This document shows, piece by piece, positions 1 through 5,580 of a stretch of DNA of 9,463 bases (position 1 is the stretch's first letter; every line of letters starts with the position of its first letter). The DNA is taken from the NCBI GenBank assembly GCA_030612585.1, contig JAUWNP010000171.1, forward strand, positions 1 through 9,463, read 5' to 3'. The notes beneath the pieces are model-generated. The model saw nothing but the letters and a program-made list of their open reading frames with translations. It had not been told where the DNA came from and ran no database searches. The translations under genes were made by a program, and so were the position numbers. The stretch is from Anaerolineae bacterium. GTDB taxonomy: Bacteria; Chloroflexota; Anaerolineae; B4-G1.

Positions 1-251
1 GCGAGATGCTGGACATCGCCGACGTCGTCGAATTGCTGGCTATTGATCTCGTCGGCGTCGTGCCGGAGGACCAGGCCATCCTGATCACTGCGAATCGGGG
101 GCGGCCTCTTGCCTTCTCTAAAGACAGTTCCCTGGCCGGACGGGCGTTTCACAACATCGCTCGCCGGCTGCAAGGAAAGGATGTGCCATTCCTGACTCTG
201 CGTGAGCCTGGCCTGTTTGAGCGAGTTCTCAGTTTCGTGCGCTCTGGGTAG
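1..251 (+). CDS. minD: Septum site-determining protein MinD, C-terminal part (5' end outside window)
   Basis: MinD is a ParA-like ATPase that binds the membrane as an ATP dimer, recruits MinC and is released by MinE, so that FtsZ rings form only at mid-cell. Only about the last 82 residues are visible. They contain the family pattern of an Ile-Ala-Asp-Val-Val-Glu-Leu-Leu helix, then Asp-Leu-Val-Gly-Val-Val-Pro-Glu-Asp, then a Thr-Ala-Asn-Arg-Gly-Arg-Pro segment, as in the C-terminal third of MinD. The protein ends in an amphipathic stretch (GLFERVLSFVRSG) that fits the MinD membrane-targeting helix. The Walker motifs lie upstream, outside the window. The reading frame is open to position 1, so the internal ATG at position 6 is not the true start. 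minE follows after 9 bp, giving the usual minD-minE order and supporting the call. Confidence 0.9.
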   Translation, partial: EMLDIADVVELLAIDLVGVVPEDQAILITANRGRPLAFSKDSSLAGRAFHNIARRLQGKDVPFLTLREPGLFERVLSFVRSG

Positions 252-254
252 GAG
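250..254 (+). promoter_or_regulatory. Shine-Dalgarno site of minE, overlapping the minD stop
   Basis: AGGAG lies six bases before the minE ATG and shares its first two bases with the minD TAG stop. This arrangement suggests translational coupling of the two genes and fixes the minE start at 261. Confidence 0.7.
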
Positions 255-260
255 ATCGCC

Positions 261-524
261 ATGAAGTTCTTTGAACGCCTGCGAGGCCGTCATTACGAAC
301 CGTCGAGCGGGGAAGTTGCCAAAGAGCGGTTGCGCCTGGTGCTGGCCCACGACCGAACCAGCATCTCACCCGCGCTGCTGAACAGGCTCAAAGACGAGAT
401 CATCACTGCGATTTCGCGCCACGTTGCGATCGACGCCGATGATGTTCAGGTGACTTTCTCCCAGAGTGCGCGCGAATCACGCCTGGTCGCCGACATTCCC
501 TTACTGGCCAAGCGCAGACGATGA
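261..524 (+). CDS. minE: Cell division topological specificity factor MinE
   Basis: MinE stimulates the MinD ATPase and drives MinD off the membrane, restricting MinCD inhibition to the cell poles or off-centre sites. The 87-residue length matches the family (about 88 in E. coli). Residues 1-10 (MKFFERLRGR) fit the N-terminal amphipathic membrane-binding helix. Residues about 20-32 (AKERLRLVLAHDR) are the hallmark anti-MinCD segment that contacts MinD. Residues about 38-80 have the helix-strand pattern of the dimerising topological specificity domain, with Leu-Lys-Asp-Glu-Ile-Ile and a Val-Gln-Val-Thr-Phe strand. The C-terminus is unusually basic (KRRR). The gene is 9 bp after minD with an overlapping ribosome site, so it is almost certainly co-transcribed with it and is the last gene of the operon here. 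Confidence 0.93.
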   Translation: MKFFERLRGRHYEPSSGEVAKERLRLVLAHDRTSISPALLNRLKDEIITAISRHVAIDADDVQVTFSQSARESRLVADIPLLAKRRR

Positions 525-601
525 CGAGTTGACAGTTCCTAGTCGCACCGTCTTCGGCGCTTGAACCGCAAAGACTACCCCGGTTACTGCCTGTCTCCTT
601 C

Positions 602-3469
602 CTACTCCTCGGCGGGTATCACTTCCGCATTGTCCAACTTCCAGCGGTCATCCTGCCGGACGAGATACCACCGTACGGAGGTCTCGTCTTCCGGCGCACC
701 GTTCCGACGCTCACAGATGACGTCAAAATCGAAAGTTACCCAGTCAGAGCCAGTGTCCTCTCCGGGTTGCAAGTTGGTCACGCGCACGTGGGTAATCTCA
801 CTGCGTGCTGAGGTGCACCCACACCGGCCGGTGGTGCATTGCTCCAATTGCTCCCACCCTTTCTCGGTGAAGTACTCCGCAGCCTGCTCGTCATCGGTGT
901 AGTGGTTGTAGAATGCAAGCGCGACCTTCTCGGGATAGGGAGAGCGCATGACGTCCTTAGGCTCTGCCTGGTAGAAAGTGAGTTCGTACTTCTCAGGCAT
1001 CACGAGAACACCATGGTCGAACGGTTCGTAGTATATCTCATCATTGTAGGGCTGGTAAATCTGTCGCAGCGCCAATTGGGCACGGTGTGGCAGGTACTGG
1101 TCAACCGTGATACTGTCCAATTCGACCTTGATGCTGCTGCCACTGAAATGGCCCTGCGGTAGATATTCCCCCTCGTTCGGTTCCCAGTAGAATATGGACA
1201 ACCTGATTGTTTTGTCATTGCAGCGATCGCGCACGACCAGTTCAGAGCCTGGGAGCCCAGACAGGACGTCCTCCATAGCAGCGATGCATTCATACTCGCA
1301 TAAATAGTGACCATCCCGGGGGCGCAACTCGTAGGGGACGGGGGTAGGGGAACTGCTATCGTCCAATTGGTAGACGACACCCGCGATAGGGCCGCTACCC
1401 TGCTCGGTCTCGGCTGGCAGGTCGAAGCGGTATAACACAACCCACTCCTGGTTATTGTCACGATTGGTGTCTAGGCGGTAAGTGCTGACGTGCTCCCAAT
1501 TCTCTGGCAACTCGGCTGGCGGCAGAACCTGAGCCTCCTTCCAGGGTTGGAAATACAAGACGCCAGCCACAACCATTAGAACAACGACGGTGAGTGCAGC
1601 AGCAATGACTCGTCCATACTTCCAAACAGGCTTTCGCAATACAGCCTGTAACAACAACCGGGCCGCCAGTTGTTTGTCTACCCTATAGCCCGGCCGGCCG
1701 TGGACTACCTTGGCAAAAGACATCTGAGCCCGGTGCCAGTTCTTCTTCTCCAACGCCCTGATGCCCTCACCGAAGAAGCGAGCCAGAAGATCCTCCTTCC
1801 GACAGCGTTCGAGCGCTGCTTCCCACGCCTCCCAGCCCTCTGCGTCGAGGGCCTTGGTCACCAATTGCTCGTAGATCGCAGCGGCCTCTGCCCACCGCTC
1901 CGCCTGCTCATGACCCCGCGCCTCTGCTTCCAACCGACGCACCAGGATGGCGCTCTGTATCTTCCGGGCCGTACGTTCGTTAGGGAAGACCTGGAGCGCC
2001 CGCTCGCAGGCCACCAGTACTCCTCCCTCATCGCCCGCTGCCTCCCGCGCTCTTGCCTGAGCCACCAGCGCACGGGTCAGCAGCGAACGCGCCTCCTCTC
2101 GGTCCAGTTCGTAGGCCCGCTCCAGTTCAGCCACTGCTTTGTCGGTCTGGGCCAGTTGCAGCAGCGTCTCACCCAGACGAAACCGGGCGTGGAAGTGGTG
2201 GGGGTTCGCCGCTAGCGCATCCCGGAAATAACGGGCGGCCGCCTTCAACTGATTGCGTCGGAAAAACTCTTGGCCCAAGCCAAAAAGTTCCTCGGCCAGT
2301 GGGTCCACCCGGTCCAACTCATCTTTCACATCCCGGAGGGGCCTAGACTGACATATCCAGCGGCGGAAGAGTTCGACGGCAAAGCAGTGCTCCTGCTCCC
2401 CGGTCAAATCCAACACCCGCCGCCTCACCAAGTCGCGGGGAGCCATCAGTTCCACCTCTCGCGTGCGCAGCCGGGCAGCGTGGTCCGTCAGTAACTGCAC
2501 CCCCCGGTCCTCTGTGATGGTCTCCCCTTCACCGACAGCCCCGGCCAGGCCGGCAGCGTAGACCTTCTCGGCCAGACTCAGCCCATTCCAAAGCCAGGCC
2601 AGCGCCTGGTCGCCCATCTCCAGCGCGCTGGGCACGGCGGCCTCTACCTCCGGCACGTCTACTTGCGGCGGCGCAGTGGGATTCCCCGCGTAGGCCCGCT
2701 CCCAGACCTGCTGACAGAGCAACTGGGTCAGATAGGGGTGTCCACTCGTGAGACTCAAGACGCGCGCCACGGCCCGGTCAGTAAAACGCAGTGTGCCATT
2801 CTGATCTGGGGCCTCCGCCTGACGCACCATCGCTTCAGCGCTTTCCCGGCCCAGCACCCAGACCTCTCGCACCAGCGAGGCTTTGAAGGCAGCGGTGAAG
2901 TCCAGGGCCAGATCATCAACCCGCCGGCCGACGACGAAGGCGAAGACTGGGCGGGAGTCTTGGGTCATCACACGGCGTATGAACCGGAGAAAAGATTGGG
3001 CCGCCGACGTCGCCGGCAGTCCTTCTTCGGTTGCTTCGTCCAGCACATCAAACTCGTCCAGGAGGAAAACGGGACGGCGATTCTTCCCTAGTACCGCGTA
3101 AATCTGGGGCAGGAAGGTGCGGACGAAAAACAGGCCCCGGTCGTCGAGGGCCTCTGGATCGGGTGGCTCCAGGCCAACCTGCTCGGCGACGGTGTCGGCC
3201 AGATCGGCCAACACCTGGCCCAGAGGGCGAGTGGCCTGGTCCTGCAGGTCGAAGTAGACGGGCAGGAAGGCATCGGCAGGCAGGGTGCGTCGAAGTTGCA
3301 GGAGGAGTGTGGTCTTGCCGACACGCCGCTGGCCGAATAGAACCAGGGAACTGGTGGCCGGGTTACGCAGTCCCCGCACCACCCAGTCCAGCGTGTCCTG
3401 CCGGCCAAAGAATCCTCTTTCCCCCTGCATAGGGGCCCCCACCACGTAGGGATTAACCGGTTGGGACAT
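602..3469 (-). CDS. Membrane STAND/AAA-type ATPase with TPR-like helices and an extracytoplasmic C-terminal region
   Basis: This 955-residue protein is not a named gene. Residues about 18-255 form a P-loop ATPase of the STAND/COG1672 type: Phe-Phe-Gly-Arg at 20-23, Walker A GQRRVGKTT at 46-54, Walker B PVFLLDEFD at 133-141, and a GHPYLTQLL motif at 243-251 typical of this family. Residues about 290-375 look like the winged-helix region that follows in STAND proteins. Residues about 390-600 are helical with TPR-like pairs (clearest at 392-423 and 424-457, weaker at 460-496, 517-542 and 565-596). One membrane helix lies at about 621-641, after basic residues, so the ATPase should be cytoplasmic and residues 645-955 outside. 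The outer part has seven cysteines (C724, C728, C750, C878, C883, C885, C919), and residues about 845-955 resemble an NTF2-like domain. A signal-transducing or scaffold ATPase is a reasonable inference; substrate and partner are unknown. It converges with minE and diverges from the phosphatase gene. Confidence 0.85.
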   Translation of the reverse strand: MSQPVNPYVVGAPMQGERGFFGRQDTLDWVVRGLRNPATSSLVLFGQRRVGKTTLLLQLRRTLPADAFLPVYFDLQDQATRPLGQVLADLADTVAEQVGLEPPDPEALDDRGLFFVRTFLPQIYAVLGKNRRPVFLLDEFDVLDEATEEGLPATSAAQSFLRFIRRVMTQDSRPVFAFVVGRRVDDLALDFTAAFKASLVREVWVLGRESAEAMVRQAEAPDQNGTLRFTDRAVARVLSLTSGHPYLTQLLCQQVWERAYAGNPTAPPQVDVPEVEAAVPSALEMGDQALAWLWNGLSLAEKVYAAGLAGAVGEGETITEDRGVQLLTDHAARLRTREVELMAPRDLVRRRVLDLTGEQEHCFAVELFRRWICQSRPLRDVKDELDRVDPLAEELFGLGQEFFRRNQLKAAARYFRDALAANPHHFHARFRLGETLLQLAQTDKAVAELERAYELDREEARSLLTRALVAQARAREAAGDEGGVLVACERALQVFPNERTARKIQSAILVRRLEAEARGHEQAERWAEAAAIYEQLVTKALDAEGWEAWEAALERCRKEDLLARFFGEGIRALEKKNWHRAQMSFAKVVHGRPGYRVDKQLAARLLLQAVLRKPVWKYGRVIAAALTVVVLMVVAGVLYFQPWKEAQVLPPAELPENWEHVSTYRLDTNRDNNQEWVVLYRFDLPAETEQGSGPIAGVVYQLDDSSSPTPVPYELRPRDGHYLCEYECIAAMEDVLSGLPGSELVVRDRCNDKTIRLSIFYWEPNEGEYLPQGHFSGSSIKVELDSITVDQYLPHRAQLALRQIYQPYNDEIYYEPFDHGVLVMPEKYELTFYQAEPKDVMRSPYPEKVALAFYNHYTDDEQAAEYFTEKGWEQLEQCTTGRCGCTSARSEITHVRVTNLQPGEDTGSDWVTFDFDVICERRNGAPEDETSVRWYLVRQDDRWKLDNAEVIPAEE

Positions 3470-3476
3470 ATTGTTA

Positions 3477-3486
3477 CTTCTTCCCT
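3477..3486 (-). promoter_or_regulatory. Purine-rich ribosome binding site of the STAND ATPase gene
   Basis: On the - strand AGGGAAGAAG precedes the ATG at 3469 by seven bases. It is a moderate Shine-Dalgarno match and supports this start, which also gives a short natural N-terminus just before the Phe-Phe-Gly-Arg motif. Confidence 0.45.
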
Positions 3487-3500
3487 GTCAATTCCTCAAA

Positions 3501-3520
3501 GAGCGTCCGGGGACACGCTC
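3501..3520. repeat. Perfect inverted repeat, 6-bp stem and 8-nt loop
   Basis: GAGCGT and ACGCTC flank an 8-base loop. The element lies 32-51 bases upstream of the STAND ATPase start, so it would sit in the 5' leader if transcription begins near 3544. It could be an operator or leader hairpin, but the stem is short and may be chance. Confidence 0.3.
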
Positions 3521-3550
3521 AAACTACTTGCCTCGGCCCGCCCCCATAGG

Positions 3551-3561
3551 ATTTTACCATA
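3551..3561 (-). promoter_or_regulatory. Candidate extended -10 promoter for the STAND ATPase gene
   Basis: The - strand reads TATGGTAAAAT, a TRTGn extension followed by TAAAAT (5 of 6 matches to the sigma70 -10). I see no good -35 at 16-19 bp. The extended motif may compensate. The expected transcript start is about 75 bases before the ATG. It overlaps the degenerate repeat-like stretch at 3557-3591, so it could be incidental. Confidence 0.3.
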
Positions 3562-3638
3562 AATGGCACGAATACGCGAACTTCATGAATGCCCCGTCCT
3601 CTGTTCAATCCTCTAGCGCAGTACCCCAAAACGTCAAC

Positions 3639-3655
3639 AGCCGCCGGGAGCGGCT
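3639..3655. repeat. Perfect inverted repeat, 6-bp stem and 5-nt loop
   Basis: AGCCGC and GCGGCT surround CGGGA. It lies 63-79 bases upstream of the -35 box of the phosphatase promoter and directly before the GGCTCC triplet series. It has no T-run, so it is a possible operator rather than a terminator. Confidence 0.3.
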
Positions 3656-3717
3656 CCTCTCAACCTGGCTCCAAAACAGGCTCCATTATACGCGACGATT
3701 TGTCTTCTGGCAATGGA

Positions 3718-3746
3718 TTGCCATCAGCATCAAGTTCGTGTATAGT
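3718..3746 (+). promoter_or_regulatory. Sigma70-type promoter of the phosphatase gene
   Basis: TTGCCA at 3718-3723 (5 of 6 matches to TTGACA) is followed by exactly 17 bp and then TATAGT at 3741-3746 (5 of 6 matches to TATAAT). Transcription would start near 3753, about 30 bases before the GTG start. Spacing and match quality make this the best promoter in the window. A GGAG at 3768-3771, 11 bases before the GTG, is the likely ribosome site. Confidence 0.6.
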
Positions 3747-3782
3747 TGTCTATAAAGATCTTCATTCGGAGCAAGTATTGTC

Positions 3783-5501
3783 GTGAAAGCCAAGAGGGTT
3801 CCATTTATTGTCTTTGCGTTAGTGCTGGCTCTGCTGAGCCCGGTGGCGGAGACCGTCAGCTCTCAGGAAAACTGGCGGCGGATAGAAGGCTACGAACTGC
3901 CTGTTTTGACTGATGACGATCCTTCAGTGAGCACAGGGGTCAGGGATTATCCCAGCCTGCTGGTCTATCCATATCTCGGCGAAACCACCACCGCTTCGGT
4001 GGTCGTCTCATGGGCCACAGACAAGACTGGGGTCAGTGACATCCGCTACAGCCTCGACCAAGACTACAGCAACGTAGTGTCTGCCACCAACAGCACCTAC
4101 GACGGCAAGTACTGGCATGCGGCCACTATCACCGGCTTGACAGCGGATACCACCTACTACTATAAGACATACACCGGCGGTTATGACGTGACGCCCTGGT
4201 CGGCGATCACCTTCACCACAGCGCTCGAATCTACCGCGCTGCGGCTCACTTTCATCGCCTTTGGTGACAGCCGGCCTGGCGGTGAAAGTTCGCCGCCGAG
4301 CCAGGCGGCTCTGGACGTGGCAGCCGAGATGGATCGGCACAGCGTTGACCTGGCTCTCCATACTGGCGACATCGTCTTCACAGGTGGCATCTGCTCTGGT
4401 AACGATAGCGCGTGGAATCAGTACGTCCGGGCCTACTTCGACCTGTACCGGCAGAACATGGGGCATGTTCCTTTTTATCCCAGCGTGGGGAACCACGAAC
4501 TGAACGGCGGTAGTTGTGGGTACCAGGGCTATACCGATGTCTATTACCTGCCGGAGAATGCATCTCCTGGTGACGAAGAGAAGTACTACTCTTTCGACTG
4601 GGGGAACTCTCATTTTGTGGCGCTGGACACAAACCAGAACTACAGCGCCGGTAGCATCCAGTACAACTGGCTGGTGAATGACTTACAGGCCAGCACACAG
4701 TCCTGGAAGTTTGTGTTCTTTCATCACCCAGCCTACAGTTCCGGTCTCCACAGCAGCACGAGCGGTGTGCAAACCCACCTGGTGCCCATCTTTGAAACCT
4801 ATGATGTGGACGTCGTATTTAGCGGGCACGATCACCACTACGAGCGGACCTGCCCCATCCTCAATAACACCTGCACCACGCCCCAGGATGGAGGCGTGGT
4901 TTATTACGTCACAGGTGGCGGTGGGGCTCCTCTGTACCCTGTGTTTGGCGATTGGTTCACTGCCTACAGCGACAGCCTCAATCATTTCTTGAAGGTGGAG
5001 GTCAATGACTGCTGGCTGCGTCTGGATGCGCTAGACACCAACGGTTATGTCTTCGATAGTTACGAGATTGACCATTGCCCGGTGAACCAACCGCCGGTGG
5101 CTGCGGGTGACTACGCCACTACCGACGAGGGCACCTCGGTGGTCATCAACGTGCTGAGCAACGACTCCGACCCCGACAACGACACCCTCACCATCGGCGA
5201 CTACGACACCTCCAGCATCCACGGCGGCACGGTGGGCTGCACCAGCACCGGCGTGTGCACCTACACCCCACCCGCCGACTTCAGCGGCACCGACACCTTC
5301 ACCTACACCGCCAACGACGGCAACGGTGGCACCGACATCGCCACCGTCACGATCAGTATCCTACCAGAGGGCCTACTCTACTTTCCCATCATCCTGACCG
5401 GCCCTATGCCTCTCGCCAACGTGCAGGTAGACACGTCAAGGCCAGTACCGCCTACCGGCTCGCCAACCAAGAGGAGACCAGGGTCAGGATCTCGCCGCTG
5501 A
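3783..5501 (+). CDS. Secreted purple-acid-phosphatase-like metallophosphoesterase with C-terminal Ig/cadherin-like domain
   Basis: This is a 572-residue secreted dinuclear-metal phosphohydrolase of the purple acid phosphatase type; the substrate is unknown. Translation starts at a GTG. Residues 2-5 (KAKR) and the hydrophobic stretch at about 6-22 form a signal peptide, probably cut near 24-28. Residues about 57-147 match the fibronectin-III-like N-terminal domain of these enzymes. The catalytic domain (about 152-432) has all five motif blocks: GDSR with D162, GDIVF with D196, GNHE with N237 and H238, HHP with H314 and H315, and GHDHH with H349 and H351. The metal-ligand Tyr of the classical GDxxY motif is Phe here. 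Residues about 436-526 form a Big_9/cadherin-like module with Asp-Ser-Asp-Pro-Asp-Asn-Asp, a possible calcium site. LLYFPIIL at 531-538 resembles the C-terminal motif of many Chloroflexota exported proteins. The last 16 residues (557-572, Pro/Arg/Ser-rich) are antisense to an M28 remnant and probably not original. Confidence 0.88.
   Translation: MKAKRVPFIVFALVLALLSPVAETVSSQENWRRIEGYELPVLTDDDPSVSTGVRDYPSLLVYPYLGETTTASVVVSWATDKTGVSDIRYSLDQDYSNVVSATNSTYDGKYWHAATITGLTADTTYYYKTYTGGYDVTPWSAITFTTALESTALRLTFIAFGDSRPGGESSPPSQAALDVAAEMDRHSVDLALHTGDIVFTGGICSGNDSAWNQYVRAYFDLYRQNMGHVPFYPSVGNHELNGGSCGYQGYTDVYYLPENASPGDEEKYYSFDWGNSHFVALDTNQNYSAGSIQYNWLVNDLQASTQSWKFVFFHHPAYSSGLHSSTSGVQTHLVPIFETYDVDVVFSGHDHHYERTCPILNNTCTTPQDGGVVYYVTGGGGAPLYPVFGDWFTAYSDSLNHFLKVEVNDCWLRLDALDTNGYVFDSYEIDHCPVNQPPVAAGDYATTDEGTSVVINVLSNDSDPDNDTLTIGDYDTSSIHGGTVGCTSTGVCTYTPPADFSGTDTFTYTANDGNGGTDIATVTISILPEGLLYFPIILTGPMPLANVQVDTSRPVPPTGSPTKRRPGSGSRR
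5109..5354 (+). other. Codon-biased Ig/cadherin-like module within the phosphatase gene
   Basis: In this segment 79 of 82 codons end in G or C, with heavy use of GAC, AAC and ACC. A same-sized stretch of the catalytic domain (4626-4871) has 61 of 82. The boundary coincides with the domain boundary, suggesting the module was acquired from, or shuffled with, other copies of such modules. Confidence 0.6.
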
Positions 5502-5580
5502 AGGCCAACCGGTCGGGGTCTATGTGATCGGCAGTATCGGTGGGCATGTAGAAATCCCTTTCCGCTTCGTCCCAGATGAA
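5452..5580 (-). pseudogene. Remnant C-terminal end of a second M28 peptidase domain, after an in-frame TAG
   Basis: The frame of the M28 gene continues past its TAG at 5581-5583 for 42 sense codons to a second TAG at 5452-5454. The residues (FIWDEAERDFYMPTDTAD, then HIDPDRL and a hydrophobic helix GEILTLVSSWLA) follow the end of M28 catalytic domains. There a hydrophobic strand precedes Tyr-His-x-Pro-x-Asp, then Ile-Asp-Pro-x-x-Leu and a final helix. Together with STGIPTV just before the stop, it parallels EAGIPAA...FYHTPDD...ESEKL in the intact domain of the same gene. The metal-ligand His is Met here. No second core (His, Asp, Glu-Glu, Asp motifs) is present, so most of this domain is missing. 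The stop may derive from a TTG Leu codon by one change. Positions 5452-5501 overlap the phosphatase gene antisense. Confidence 0.7.

Larger units (their letters stand above)
3470..3782. other. Divergent intergenic region (313 bp)
   Basis: This region separates the oppositely transcribed STAND ATPase and phosphatase genes. It holds a convincing + strand promoter near its right end, a weaker - strand extended -10 candidate, and two perfect 6-bp-stem hairpins: 3501-3520 (GAGCGT/ACGCTC, 8-nt loop) and 3639-3655 (AGCCGC/GCGGCT, 5-nt loop). Neither hairpin is followed by a T-run. The hexamer GGCTCC occurs three times at 3652, 3667 and 3679. A degenerate AT-rich repeat-like stretch lies at 3557-3591. 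A 94-codon frame at 3471-3755 has no recognisable protein character and is not called. Confidence 0.6.

Noticed and set aside
525..601. Terminator between the convergent minE and STAND genes
   Set aside because: I found only a 3-bp stem (CCG-TCTT-CGG) in this 77-bp gap and no T-run, so no terminator can be supported.
1670..2215. A 181-codon + strand frame opposite the TPR region of the STAND gene
   Set aside because: It is antisense to well-formed TPR-like helices and its own translation shows no family features.
602..3469. STAND ATPase as part of an antiviral defence system
   Set aside because: No nuclease, TIR, protease or other effector domain is visible, and the neighbours are division and exported-hydrolase genes, so the call lacks support.
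3501..3520. Inverted repeat considered as a transcription terminator
   Set aside because: The stem is 6 bp with no following T-run on either strand, and it lies in front of gene starts rather than behind gene ends.
3471..3755. A 94-codon + strand open frame in the intergenic region
   Set aside because: It has no ribosome site at its start, no domain or membrane pattern, and would cover the promoter of the phosphatase gene.
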